The notes beneath the pieces are model-generated. The model saw nothing but the letters and a program-made list of their open reading frames with translations. It searched no databases and was not told where the DNA came from. 64,000 nucleotides of DNA, taken from Amphibacillus xylanus NBRC 15112 (GTDB lineage Bacteria > Bacillota > Bacilli > Bacillales > Amphibacillaceae). The position numbers and the translations under genes are program-made. Positions 46,479-56,697 of the stretch are shown here, in pieces. The stretch spans positions 1,612,001 through 1,676,000 of the forward strand of contig NC_018704.1 of assembly GCF_000307165.1 (NCBI RefSeq), written 5' to 3'. Each line of letters begins with the position of its first letter. The stretch's first letter is position 1.

Positions 46479-47762
46479 TTACGCCTCCATCATAATTAAT
46501 TGTGGATCATTCAATAATCGTTTAATTTGATTTAAAGCATGCTGTGCAGTCGCTCCATCAACGATACGATGATCAAAGCTAAGTGAAATAGCTAATACTG
46601 GCGCAGCCACGATTTCACCATTTCTAACGATTGGTTTTTCAGCAATTCGACCAATTCCTAAAATAGCTGCTTCAGGATAATTGATGATCGGTGTAAACCA
46701 TTGTCCACCAGCTGATCCGATGTTAGAAATTGTACTTGAAGCTCCTGACATTTCCTCAGGTGATAGCTTAAAGTCATGTGCTTTTTGAGCTAATTCGCTA
46801 ATATCTCTTGAGATGTCAAATAGCGACTTACGATCTGCATCCTTAACAACTGGAACAAGTAGACCTCTCTCTGTATCAGCAGCAATACCAATATTATAGT
46901 AATGCTTTGTAACGATTTCGTCAGTTTCATCATCAATATATGAGTTTAAGATTGGATATTTCTTCAATGCTGAAACAAGTGCTTTAACAACATAAGGTAA
47001 GTATGTTAACTTCACATCTTGTTCCTGTGCAATTGTCTTAAACTTAGTACGGTGAGCAACTAATTCAGTTACATCAACCTCATCATGTAGTACAACGTGA
47101 GGTGCTTTATGTTTAGAGTTAACCATTGCTTTAGCAATTGCTTTACGAACAGTTGACATCTTCTCTCTAGTTTCTGGTAAAGCACCAGTAGGTACAACTT
47201 GTTTTGGTGCTGAAGTTGCTTCAGCAACTGTTTCTGCTTGAGCTGTTTCAGCTACAGGTTGGTCTCCATTAATAAATGCTTCAATGTCCGCTTTTAATAC
47301 ACGGCCATTCTTACCTGTACCTTTTACCTGTCTAATATCTACATCATTATCACGAGCAAATTTGCGTACAGATGGCATTGCAATTACACGTTTTGTAGGA
47401 TCTTCTACTTCTGTCGTTTTTTCTTGTGCTTTACTTTCTTCGGCTTTTGCAGGTGTAGCTTCAGCTTCTTGAGATTTCTCTACTTCCGGCTCTTCTGTAT
47501 CGCTACCACCTTCGTCTTCATAACCTTCTGCATCAATAGTGATAATTGTTTGACCTACAGTTGCAACTTCTCCCTCTTCAAAGTGAATCTTCAATACCGG
47601 ACCTTCTACTGGAGATGGGATTTCTACAACTGCTTTATCGTTTTGAATCTCACATAATACGTCGTCTTCATTGATTACTTCGCCTTCTTTAACAAACCAC
47701 TTGACGATTTCACCTTCATGGATACCTTCGCCAATGTCGGGCAATTTAAATTCAAATGCCAT
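46479..47762 (-). CDS. pdhC: PdhC, dihydrolipoyl acetyltransferase (E2)
   Basis: 427 residues: one lipoyl domain (K43 in QNDKAVVEI is the lipoylation site), an acidic/Ala/Glu linker, a peripheral subunit-binding domain ([26 protein letters not shown], about 130-165), a second Pro/Ala linker, and the acyltransferase core ending in [12 protein letters not shown] (catalytic His). It forms the core of pyruvate dehydrogenase. Confidence 0.97.
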   Translation of the reverse strand: MAFEFKLPDIGEGIHEGEIVKWFVKEGEVINEDDVLCEIQNDKAVVEIPSPVEGPVLKIHFEEGEVATVGQTIITIDAEGYEDEGGSDTEEPEVEKSQEAEATPAKAEESKAQEKTTEVEDPTKRVIAMPSVRKFARDNDVDIRQVKGTGKNGRVLKADIEAFINGDQPVAETAQAETVAEATSAPKQVVPTGALPETREKMSTVRKAIAKAMVNSKHKAPHVVLHDEVDVTELVAHRTKFKTIAQEQDVKLTYLPYVVKALVSALKKYPILNSYIDDETDEIVTKHYYNIGIAADTERGLLVPVVKDADRKSLFDISRDISELAQKAHDFKLSPEEMSGASSTISNIGSAGGQWFTPIINYPEAAILGIGRIAEKPIVRNGEIVAAPVLAISLSFDHRIVDGATAQHALNQIKRLLNDPQLIMMEA

Positions 47763-47790
47763 TATCTCTTACCTCCTAATCATTACTTTC

Positions 47791-48768
47791 TTAGTAGTTA
47801 ATTGCTGCTTTTGCTTTTTCAACAATATCATTGTGGTTCGGTAACCAAACTTGTTCTGCTTGTGTAAATGCAAAAACAGTATCAGGTGCAGCTACGCGAT
47901 AAACTGGTGCCTCTAAGTGTAAAATTGCACGTTCTTGGATTTCAGCGACAACTTGTGAAGCAATTCCCGCTTGTCTTTGTGCTTCTTGAACAACGACTGC
48001 ACGATTTGTTTTCTTAACTGATTCAATAATTGTTTCGATATCAAGTGGAGCAACTGTACGAAGGTCAATAACCTCTGCGCTAATTCCTTCTTTTTCTAAT
48101 TCTTCAGCTGCTTTCATTGAAGCTTGAACCATAGCTCCGTATGCGATTAATGTAATATCAGTTCCTTCGCGCTTAACTTTAGCTTTCCCTAGTTCAATTG
48201 TATATTCCCCTTCAGGAACTTCTTCTCTGAATGAACGATATAATTTCATATGCTCTAAGAAAATAACAGGGTCATTATCACGGATTGCTGAAATTAATAA
48301 ACCTTTAGCATCATATGGGTTTGATGGAATAACAACTTTTAATCCTGGTTGTTGTGCCATTAAACCTTCTAGTGAATCCGCGTGTAATTCAGGAGTAGCA
48401 ACCCCACCACCAAATGGTGAACGGATTGTAATTGGCATATTTACAGTATTTCCTGAACGGTAACGATAACGTGCCATTTGACCACTGATTGAATCCATAA
48501 CTTCATAAACGAACCCGAAGAATTGGATTTCAGGAACAGGACGGTATCCTTGTGTTGCTAAACCAATTGCAAGTCCTCCAATACCTGACTCTGCAAGTGG
48601 TGTATCAAATACTCGTTCTTCACCAAACTCAGCTTGTAAGCCTTCAGTAGCTCGGAAAACCCCGCCGTTTTTACCAACGTCTTCTCCGAAAATCAATACA
48701 TTCTCATCTTTTTTCATTTCAATACGTAAGGCATCAGTAATAGCCTGAATCATTGTCATTTGAGCCAT
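47791..48768 (-). CDS. pdhB: PdhB, pyruvate dehydrogenase E1 beta
   Basis: 325 residues. TPP/pyrimidine-binding domain ([36 protein letters not shown]) and C-terminal transketolase domain ([15 protein letters not shown]). With PdhA it decarboxylates pyruvate and transfers the acetyl group to lipoate. Confidence 0.97.
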   Translation of the reverse strand: MAQMTMIQAITDALRIEMKKDENVLIFGEDVGKNGGVFRATEGLQAEFGEERVFDTPLAESGIGGLAIGLATQGYRPVPEIQFFGFVYEVMDSISGQMARYRYRSGNTVNMPITIRSPFGGGVATPELHADSLEGLMAQQPGLKVVIPSNPYDAKGLLISAIRDNDPVIFLEHMKLYRSFREEVPEGEYTIELGKAKVKREGTDITLIAYGAMVQASMKAAEELEKEGISAEVIDLRTVAPLDIETIIESVKKTNRAVVVQEAQRQAGIASQVVAEIQERAILHLEAPVYRVAAPDTVFAFTQAEQVWLPNHNDIVEKAKAAINY

Positions 48769-48771
48769 GAT

Positions 48772-49863
<1,092 letters not shown>

Positions 49864-50055
49864 CTACCCTTTCTTTGTTTACAAAAGTTTTATTTTTTCA
49901 TGTTATTGAATTAAATCATTTAAAGATTTAATGGAGAGAAAAAGTACTTACCATTACAATACCCTTCAGCAAAAGTTTTAATCTTATTTATTGTTCAAAT
50001 AAAACTGTTACACTGAATCCACTTGCAATGAGTAGTACAATTAATTTCTAACCAT

Positions 50056-50084
50056 AGTGTAGCTCATTAAATCGAAACGGTCAA
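50056..50084 (-). promoter_or_regulatory. SigA promoter of the pdh operon
   Basis: Minus strand TTGACC (50079-50084), 17-base spacer, TACACT (50056-50061). It is the best sigma-A match in the 49864-50368 gap; the leader to pdhA is about 190 bases. Confidence 0.6.
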
Positions 50085-50226
50085 CACCTTTGCTCAAATA
50101 TGTTTAAATATATTTAAACTAAATGGTATCGAAAGTCCAAAACTAGAAACTGTCTTAATGATTTTTATAAACTGTACCATAAAAACTAGTTGTGTATTAT
50201 TACAATCGTGAATTCACACACCGAAA

Positions 50227-50242
50227 ATATAAGCGCTTACAT
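50227..50242 (-). promoter_or_regulatory. Candidate cre (CcpA) site upstream of pdhA
   Basis: ATGTAAGCGCTTATAT on the minus strand matches the cre consensus TGWAARCGYTWNCW at all but one position. It lies about 145 bases upstream of the -35 box, a place compatible with activation by CcpA rather than repression. Confidence 0.5.
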
Positions 50243-50283
50243 TTTTCTTTATTTCAATGATAGCATTAAAAGCTTTTTATATT

Positions 50284-50316
50284 AAAAATATGACCTGAAA
50301 ATCAGATCATATTTTT
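50284..50316 (-). terminator. Terminator after ykyA
   Basis: Stem AAAAATATGACCTGA / TCAGATCATATTTTT, one G-U pair, ending in T run on the minus strand, 50 bases past the ykyA stop. Confidence 0.8.
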
Positions 50317-50368
50317 AAGTTCTTAATATACTGCTGTTTACTCGTTATAAAAATTACATTAATTAATA

Positions 50369-51037
50369 TTAGTTATATGTAATATTTAAGTCGGTTAAAT
50401 TATAAAATTCTCTCTTCATACTATTAAATGATTCCGTCGCATCATTAAACGCTCCGTTTGAATCAATTATCACTTGATATTGTCCATTTACCTTTTCGAT
50501 TTGTTCTGTAAACTCAGGTTCTTCTAAATCTTCTTTCTTAAGTAGCTCGTATAACTCTGTATCATAATTCAGTGATGTTTGATATGCTTCATGTAATGTC
50601 AAGTAAGCTTGATACCTTTCTTCCATCATATCTAATAACTCAATCGCAACTGCTTTAAGCTCCTCATCAACTAAACCTTCAACTAATGGTGTAATCTTAT
50701 CAAATTCTTTTTTAGAATTTTCAATACTAGATAATTCAGCTTCAATCAATTCTTTTCTTTGTTCAATTGACTCAATAGCTAAATCAGCTAATTCTTTGAT
50801 TTGGTCAAACTCTTCCACACTTAGCTCACTAATTTCCTGATAAATTTCCTGCTCTTTACGCTCTAATTCACTAAGTGGTTCTTGTTGTGCGACAAATTCA
50901 CTTTCTAATCGTACAGATTCCTCCATATGTTGATACATTTGTTCTTCAACTGATTCTCCAGTACATGCTACTAGAAATAATGTGCTAATAAGGAATAAAA
51001 TTATAGATTTATAACGCACGTTGTTGCCTCCATTCAT
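50369..51037 (-). CDS. ykyA: YkyA-like lipoprotein, putative cell-wall binding
   Basis: 222 residues: lipoprotein signal (SIILFLISTLFLVACTGE, lipobox LVAC) and a long helical coiled-coil domain (EPLSELERKEQEIYQEIS). It matches YkyA, which adjoins pdhA in B. subtilis. The start is probably MRYKSIILFL-like, a few codons inside; the reading with MNGGNNV has an RBS only for the inner start. Function unknown. Confidence 0.85.
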   Translation of the reverse strand: MNGGNNVRYKSIILFLISTLFLVACTGESVEEQMYQHMEESVRLESEFVAQQEPLSELERKEQEIYQEISELSVEEFDQIKELADLAIESIEQRKELIEAELSSIENSKKEFDKITPLVEGLVDEELKAVAIELLDMMEERYQAYLTLHEAYQTSLNYDTELYELLKKEDLEEPEFTEQIEKVNGQYQVIIDSNGAFNDATESFNSMKREFYNLTDLNITYN

Positions 51038-51227
51038 TCTTGCTCATTGTTAATAATATATTTTAACTAAGTATAACACAATTAAAAGCGCAAGCTAAAG
51101 TATAATCATTAATAAATGTTCATGTTTTTAAAATTATGCTCTTTTTATTTATTTATGTTACACTAGGCTACAGTAAATCGACAATGATTTATAGTCAATC
51201 ACAGGGAATGATTAAGGAGTGAATAAA

Positions 51228-51794
51228 ATGATTACAATGAAAGACATCGTCCTTGAAGGGCACCCTGTTCTTACACAAGTAGCTCAAGAAGTACAATTGC
51301 CCCCTACTGAAGAGGATACAGAACTATTAAAAAAAATGTTGCAATTCCTGAAAAACAGTCAAGATGAAGAAATAGCTGAAAAATATAAATTAAGAGCTGG
51401 TGTTGGTTTAGCAGCACCACAACTTGGCCTCTCTAAACGTATGTTTGCAGTTCATTTTGAAGATTTAGACGGCAAGGTATATAGTGACGGCTATTTTAAT
51501 CCAAAAATAATTAGTCATTCAGTTGAAAAAACATTCTTGTCGAGTGGAGAAGGTTGTCTGTCAGTTGAGCGTGAAGTTCCAGGCTATGTACCTCGTTACG
51601 CAAGAATTACGTTAACTGCAACAAATTTAGCTGGTGAAAAAGTCAAACTACGCTTGCGTGGTTATGCAGCAGTTGTTTTTCAACATGAATTTGATCATTT
51701 GAACGGAATTATGTTTTATGATCATATTAATAAAGAGGAACCTTTTAGCATTCCGAATAATGCAAAACCATGTGATGTCGTAGATCTTGACTAG
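51228..51794 (+). CDS. def: Peptide deformylase
   Basis: About 188 residues. All three metallo motifs are intact: GVGLAAPQLG (motif 1), GEGCLSVER (motif 2, Cys ligand) and FQHEFDHLNG (motif 3, HExxH). It removes the formyl group from nascent proteins. The ATG at 51228 or 51219 follows AAGGAG. It is the DefB/YkrB type, next to ykyA as in B. subtilis. Confidence 0.95.
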   Translation: MITMKDIVLEGHPVLTQVAQEVQLPPTEEDTELLKKMLQFLKNSQDEEIAEKYKLRAGVGLAAPQLGLSKRMFAVHFEDLDGKVYSDGYFNPKIISHSVEKTFLSSGEGCLSVEREVPGYVPRYARITLTATNLAGEKVKLRLRGYAAVVFQHEFDHLNGIMFYDHINKEEPFSIPNNAKPCDVVDLD

Positions 51795-51966
51795 TTATCA
51801 ACTCTAATCATGTATATCTTTTTTTGATTAAGTGAAAAATATGATAAACATCGATTGTTTAGCTTTTTTAATATATAGGTTTTCAAAGTAACCATTTCAT
51901 ACTATACTATATATAACAGGATCGGATCGGATTATATTTAGTTTTTTTGAAAGGAACTGAATAATC

Positions 51967-52044
51967 ATGTTAAAACGGCTAAAGGAGAAACTAAAACGAA
52001 AGTTAAGAAAATGGCTAAAACAAGACCGGGTTACGAACGCATAA
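51967..52044 (+). CDS. 25-residue cationic amphipathic peptide, uncharacterised
   Basis: ORF MLKRLKEKLKRKLRKWLKQD followed by RVTNA, below the usual length cut-off. It has AAAGGAACTGAATAATC before the ATG. Leucines and one Trp at positions 2, 5, 9, 13, 16, 17 line one side of a helix, and Lys/Arg fill the other, so it would bind membranes or RNA. It starts 171 bases after the def stop and ends 84 bases before rpoY. Codon use is ordinary, but no family is recognised. It could also be a leader or a chance ORF; the gap has no other candidate. Confidence 0.5.
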   Translation: MLKRLKEKLKRKLRKWLKQDRVTNA

Positions 52045-52128
52045 ATATGATCGATTAAATAAAAGTCAATAGACAGACGTACGGAATGACAATGCTATGT
52101 CACTAGGATGGAATTAAGGAGAGATTAA

Positions 52129-52338
52129 ATGATTTTTAAAGTACTTTATCAAGATAATAAAAGTGAAGTTCCTGTAAGAGAAAATACAAGAACAATGTAT
52201 TTAGAAGCAAATAACGAACGAGAAATACGAGAAGCGCTAAAAGGTCGAGAAATTAATATTGAATTTATTCAACCACTAACAGAAGAACACTTGGCCTATG
52301 AGAAATTATCTGAAGACTTTGTCGTGGAGAACCTGTAA
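52129..52338 (+). CDS. rpoY: RpoY, RNA polymerase epsilon subunit
   Basis: 69 residues ([20 protein letters not shown] ... [17 protein letters not shown]), the small RNA-polymerase epsilon subunit (YkzG) of Firmicutes. It precedes rnjA by two bases, the conserved arrangement. RBS AAGGAGAG. Confidence 0.95.
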   Translation: MIFKVLYQDNKSEVPVRENTRTMYLEANNEREIREALKGREINIEFIQPLTEEHLAYEKLSEDFVVENL

Positions 52339-52340
52339 GT

Positions 52341-54008
52341 ATGAAATTTGTTAAAAATGATCAAACTGCAGTATTCGCAATCGGCGGTCTTGGGGAAATC
52401 GGTAAGAATACCTACGGCGTACAATTTCAAGATGAAATTATTTTAATTGACGCTGGAATTAAGTTCCCTGAAGATGATCTATTAGGTATTGACTATGTTA
52501 TTCCTGATTACACTTATCTAGTTCAAAATCAAGATAAGATTAAAGGGTTATTTATTACACATGGTCACGAGGATCATATCGGTGGCATCCCTTATCTGTT
52601 GAGGGAAATTAATATCCCGATTTATGCTGGAAAATTAGCGCTCGGATTAATAAAAAACAAATTAGAAGAGCATGGATTATTGCGAAATGCAAAACTCCAT
52701 ACCTATAAAGAAGACGATATTATAAAATTTAGAAAGACATCAGTGACATTTTTTAGAACAACTCATAGCATTCCAGATTCCTACGGTATTGTAATTAAAA
52801 CACCACCAGGAAATATCGTTCATACTGGAGATTTTAAATTTGACTTTACTCCAGTTGGAGAACCTGCTAATTTAGCCAAAATGGCACAAATCGGAAACGA
52901 AGGAGTACTTTGCTTACTATCTGATAGTACAAATAGTGAAGTACCAGGCTTTACAATGTCCGAAAGTGTAGTAGGTGAAAATATAGATGATATTTTCAAT
53001 CGCGTTGACGGTCGCTTAATTTTCGCAACTTTTGCTTCAAACATTCACAGATTACAACAGATGGTTGCAAGTGCTGTTAAGCATAATCGTAAAGTTGCTG
53101 TGTTTGGCCGTAGTATGGAAGGTGCAATCGCAATTGGGCGTGAATTAGGCTATATCACCGCTCCAGATGACACCTTTATTGAAGGACATGAAATTAATCG
53201 ATTACCAGCAAATGAAGTGACTATACTTTGTACAGGCTCTCAGGGAGAACCGATGGCGGCTTTATCTAGAATTGCCAATGGTACACACCGTCAGATTCAA
53301 ATTATCCCTGATGACACAGTAGTCTTTTCTTCATCACCGATCCCCGGAAATACAGTAAGTGTTAGTCGAATTATCGATGCTTTATCACGTGCTGGTGCAG
53401 ATGTCATTCATGGACCATTAAACAATATCCATACATCTGGACATGGTAGCCAAGAAGAGCAAAAGTTAATGCTTCGCCTATTGCGTCCTAAATTCTTCGT
53501 ACCGATCCACGGAGAATATCGTATGTTAAAAGAACACACGAAATTAGCGATGGCATGTGGTGTTAAGCCTGAGCATAACTTTATTATGGATAATGGAGAT
53601 GTTCTTGCTTTAACTAAAGATCATGCTGAAGTTGCTGGGAAAATACCTGCTGGAACTGTATATGTTGACGGTAGTGGTATTGGAGATATTGGTAATATCG
53701 TTTTACGAGATCGCCGTATCTTATCAGAGGAAGGTCTTGTTATCGTCGTCGTCAGCATTAATATGAAAGAATTTAAAATTGCTGCAGGCCCAGATATAAT
53801 CTCAAGAGGATTTGTCTATATGCGCGAATCTGAGGATTTAATTAACGAAGCACAAAAATTAGTTAGCAAACATGTTCAAAAAATCATGGAACGTAAGACA
53901 ACACAATGGTCAGAAATAAAAAATGAAATTACTGATACCATTGCACCGTTCCTATTTGAAAAAACAAAACGTCGTCCAATGATTCTTCCAATTATTATGG
54001 AAGTATAA
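52341..54008 (+). CDS. rnjA: Ribonuclease J1
   Basis: 555 residues: beta-lactamase domain with the HGHEDHIGG metal site, beta-CASP domain ([27 protein letters not shown]), then the C-terminal domain. It has 5'-3' exonuclease and endonuclease activity in mRNA turnover and rRNA maturation and associates with RNase Y. Co-transcribed with rpoY; ATG two bases after the rpoY stop. Confidence 0.97.
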   Translation: MKFVKNDQTAVFAIGGLGEIGKNTYGVQFQDEIILIDAGIKFPEDDLLGIDYVIPDYTYLVQNQDKIKGLFITHGHEDHIGGIPYLLREINIPIYAGKLALGLIKNKLEEHGLLRNAKLHTYKEDDIIKFRKTSVTFFRTTHSIPDSYGIVIKTPPGNIVHTGDFKFDFTPVGEPANLAKMAQIGNEGVLCLLSDSTNSEVPGFTMSESVVGENIDDIFNRVDGRLIFATFASNIHRLQQMVASAVKHNRKVAVFGRSMEGAIAIGRELGYITAPDDTFIEGHEINRLPANEVTILCTGSQGEPMAALSRIANGTHRQIQIIPDDTVVFSSSPIPGNTVSVSRIIDALSRAGADVIHGPLNNIHTSGHGSQEEQKLMLRLLRPKFFVPIHGEYRMLKEHTKLAMACGVKPEHNFIMDNGDVLALTKDHAEVAGKIPAGTVYVDGSGIGDIGNIVLRDRRILSEEGLVIVVVSINMKEFKIAAGPDIISRGFVYMRESEDLINEAQKLVSKHVQKIMERKTTQWSEIKNEITDTIAPFLFEKTKRRPMILPIIMEV

Positions 54009-54010
54009 AC

Positions 54011-54039
54011 AAAAAGCCGAGCTCAACTGCTCGGCTTTT
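54011..54039. terminator. Bidirectional terminator, rnjA/ktrC
   Basis: Stem AAAAGCCGAGC (54012-54022) / GCTCGGCTTTT (54029-54039) with A and T runs on both sides, between convergent genes. Confidence 0.92.
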
Positions 54040-54047
54040 ACTTATTT

Positions 54048-54719
54048 TTATTCATCAATTACTAAATGCTTTTCAAATTTTGAAATATCCTTGTCCGCTC
54101 CAATAATGATTAGTACATCCCCTGCCTCTATCTTGTCAGTTGCTAATGGAGAAATGTTCATTTTATTTGTCGCTTTTGATCTGATCGCGACAACGTTACA
54201 ACCATAACGAGCACGAATGTCTAATTCAACCAACGTCTTTCCAATCATTTTTTTACTTGCTTTTATCTCAATAATACTATGCTCATTTGATAATTCTAAA
54301 TGATCAAGGAAATTATTCGAGATCAGACTATGAGCAATTTTTTTCCCCATGTCTCGCTCGGGATGGATAACATGATCAGCACCTATCTTTAATAGAACTT
54401 TCTCATGGTGGTTACTCTGTGCTTTGACAGTTACCTTTTTAATCCCTAACTCTTTTAAAATTAATGTCGTTAAAATACTTGCCTGTATATCATCACCAAT
54501 TGCGACAATCACATGATCGATATTTCTAATGCCAAGTTCCTTTAATGCCTTCTCATCTGTTGAATCAGCAATGACAGCGTGAGAGGCAATATGACGAAAA
54601 TCATTTACCTTACTTTCCATTTTATCGATTGCTAATACTTCCATGCCTTCTGCACTTAATTCTTGACATACACTTGCACCGAAACGGCCTAGCCCGATTA
54701 CTGCAAATTCTCTTTTCAA
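54048..54719 (-). CDS. ktrC: KtrC-like RCK protein, potassium uptake regulator
   Basis: 223 residues: RCK_N Rossmann domain (REFAVIGLGRFGASVCQEL; VIADSTDEKALKELGI) and RCK_C domain (about residues 140-220). It gates Ktr/Trk potassium channels by ATP/ADP, and in B. subtilis by c-di-AMP. The TTG start at 54719 follows GAGGTGTATAGAT and gives LKREFAVIGL, close to the 221 residues of KtrC. The membrane subunit is not in this window. Confidence 0.9.
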   Translation of the reverse strand: MKREFAVIGLGRFGASVCQELSAEGMEVLAIDKMESKVNDFRHIASHAVIADSTDEKALKELGIRNIDHVIVAIGDDIQASILTTLILKELGIKKVTVKAQSNHHEKVLLKIGADHVIHPERDMGKKIAHSLISNNFLDHLELSNEHSIIEIKASKKMIGKTLVELDIRARYGCNVVAIRSKATNKMNISPLATDKIEAGDVLIIIGADKDISKFEKHLVIDE

Positions 54720-54811
54720 ATCTATACACCTCATATAGTCTCTAATCAATAGTTGATCAATTTATACTTATCTTCGCAAAAATCCTATCGATAAGCAAGT
54801 AAAAAAAACAA

Positions 54812-54844
54812 AACGGTTAAAGCGGGGATACCACTTTAACCGTT
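54812..54844 (-). terminator. Terminator of the heterodimeric ABC operon
   Basis: Perfect 11-bp stem AACGGTTAAAG (54812-54822) / CTTTAACCGTT (54834-54844), then TTTGTTTTTTTT on the minus strand, directly after the second ABC gene. Confidence 0.9.
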
Positions 54845-54847
54845 CGA

Positions 54848-56677
54848 TTATAATGCTTCAAACATATCAAATTGTGATTTAACAAGTTTATAATACTCGC
54901 CTTGTTTTTCCACTAATTGTTCATGGTTACCTTGTTCAAGAATTCGACCATTTTCTAATACAATAATATTGTCTGCTTCTCGAATTGTTGAAAGACGGTG
55001 GGCAATCATGATTGATGTTCTGCCCTTTAATAATTCTCTAAGCGCTGCTTGAATTTTCATTTCTGTTTCTGTATCAATGCTTGCAGTTGCTTCGTCTAAA
55101 ATTAAGATTTTCGGATCTGCAAGGAGTGCTCTAGCAAATGATAACAATTGTCTTTCTCCAGCAGATAGGATACTTCCTCGCTCTTCTACTTCAGTATCAT
55201 AGCCATTAGCTAAGCGCACGATGAAATCATGAGCTCCAACAACCTTAGCCGCTTCAATAACTTCCTCATCAGATGCACCAGGACGACCAAATCGAATATT
55301 ATCCATGATAGTTCCTGAGAAAATAAATGTATCTTGTAATACTACACTGATATGCTCTCTTAAACTAGCTAGACTAACATCTCTTAAATTATGACCGTCA
55401 ACATAAACTGCACCATCAGTTGGATCGTAAAATCGGCTAATTAAGTTAGCGATTGTTGATTTACCAGAACCTGTGTGTCCAACAAGTGCTACAGTTTGAC
55501 CTGCTTTAACATCAATTGAAATTTCATGTAGAGCAATTCGTTCATCATCATAAGAGAATTGAACTTTATCGAATTGAATATCACCTTTAATGTCCGTTAA
55601 TACAATTGGATTATCACTTTCTTTAACTGTAGGACGTTCATCTAAAAATTCAAAAATCCGTTCAGATGAAGCCATTGCTACTAACAATTGATTATAAATT
55701 TGACCTAATCGTGAAATAGGCTCCCAGAACATTCCTAGGAAGAATGCAAATGAGACAAACGTACCGATCCCCATTGAACCGTTAATAATTAATGTCGCTC
55801 CATAAGCAATTAGAATCACCGTTCCAACTGCATTACTCATTTCAATAAACGGACCGAAGTAAGCACTTTTCTTCATTGCAATTCTTTCACGTTCGAAGTT
55901 TTCTTGGTTTACACCATCAAAGTAGGCAGCATTTTCTTCTTCTTGTGCAAATGATTGTGTAATTCTCATCCCCTGTAAACTTTCATTTAAGTGAGAGTTT
56001 AATCTAGAACGAATACTTCGAACATTTTGCCATGTTCTTCTTATGTCTCGTCGAAGTTTAGTAGAGATATAAAACATGATTGGTAAAATAACTAAAACTG
56101 CTAGTGCTAACTGTGCACTTAATGAAAACAGGATAATGATAATGGCTAGTAGCATGAATGCATCCATCAAAATATTAATAATCCCGTTTGTAAATAATTC
56201 TTGTAAAGAGTTTACGTCATTTAAAATGCGAACGAGAATTGATCCCGCTGAACGTTTATCAAAGAAATCGTGAGATAAGTATTGTACATGCGTAAATAAT
56301 TGTTTTCTTAAATCATGAATTGTTCGTTGACCCAAAACGTTGACGATTTTGATTCTAAAGTGGTTAGCTAAATAGTTAATAAAGTATAGTCCAACTACAA
56401 TAACAATTAAATAAATTAAAAGTCGATAATCTGAATTGATAATCGCACGATCAACAACATATTGTCCGATTAAGATTGGGACAAGTAATCGAACGATCAT
56501 ATTAATAAAGACCGCTCCAAAAGCTGCTGGTAAAAGTGTTTTGGAATAAGGTTTAATATATTTCAACAGACGGGTCATCTGTTTCCAGTTAAAAGGTTTC
56601 TCAATTACCTCATCTTGAGGATAATAAAACCGATTTGTATAGACGTTCTTTTTCTTTTGTGCTTCTTTTTGACTCAA
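54848..56677 (-). CDS. ABC exporter subunit, heterodimer partner B
   Basis: 609 residues: six-helix exporter domain (about 35-330) and ATPase with Walker A GHTGSGKST, Walker B ILILDEATASID (catalytic Glu present) and signature LSAGERQ in place of the usual LSGGQ. With the gene upstream it makes a heterodimeric exporter of the YfiBC/YheIH/BmrCD type. Substrate unknown; candidates are drugs, lipids or peptides. Start 20 bases after the partner stop. Confidence 0.92.
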   Translation of the reverse strand: MSQKEAQKKKNVYTNRFYYPQDEVIEKPFNWKQMTRLLKYIKPYSKTLLPAAFGAVFINMIVRLLVPILIGQYVVDRAIINSDYRLLIYLIVIVVGLYFINYLANHFRIKIVNVLGQRTIHDLRKQLFTHVQYLSHDFFDKRSAGSILVRILNDVNSLQELFTNGIINILMDAFMLLAIIIILFSLSAQLALAVLVILPIMFYISTKLRRDIRRTWQNVRSIRSRLNSHLNESLQGMRITQSFAQEEENAAYFDGVNQENFERERIAMKKSAYFGPFIEMSNAVGTVILIAYGATLIINGSMGIGTFVSFAFFLGMFWEPISRLGQIYNQLLVAMASSERIFEFLDERPTVKESDNPIVLTDIKGDIQFDKVQFSYDDERIALHEISIDVKAGQTVALVGHTGSGKSTIANLISRFYDPTDGAVYVDGHNLRDVSLASLREHISVVLQDTFIFSGTIMDNIRFGRPGASDEEVIEAAKVVGAHDFIVRLANGYDTEVEERGSILSAGERQLLSFARALLADPKILILDEATASIDTETEMKIQAALRELLKGRTSIMIAHRLSTIREADNIIVLENGRILEQGNHEQLVEKQGEYYKLVKSQFDMFEAL

Positions 56678-56697
56678 TCATCTCACTCCTTTCTAAA

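Noticed and set aside
45300-46499. Several long open frames antisense or out of frame inside pdhD
   Set aside because: They overlap a certain pdhD reading frame, have low-complexity Leu/Gln composition and no ribosome binding site.
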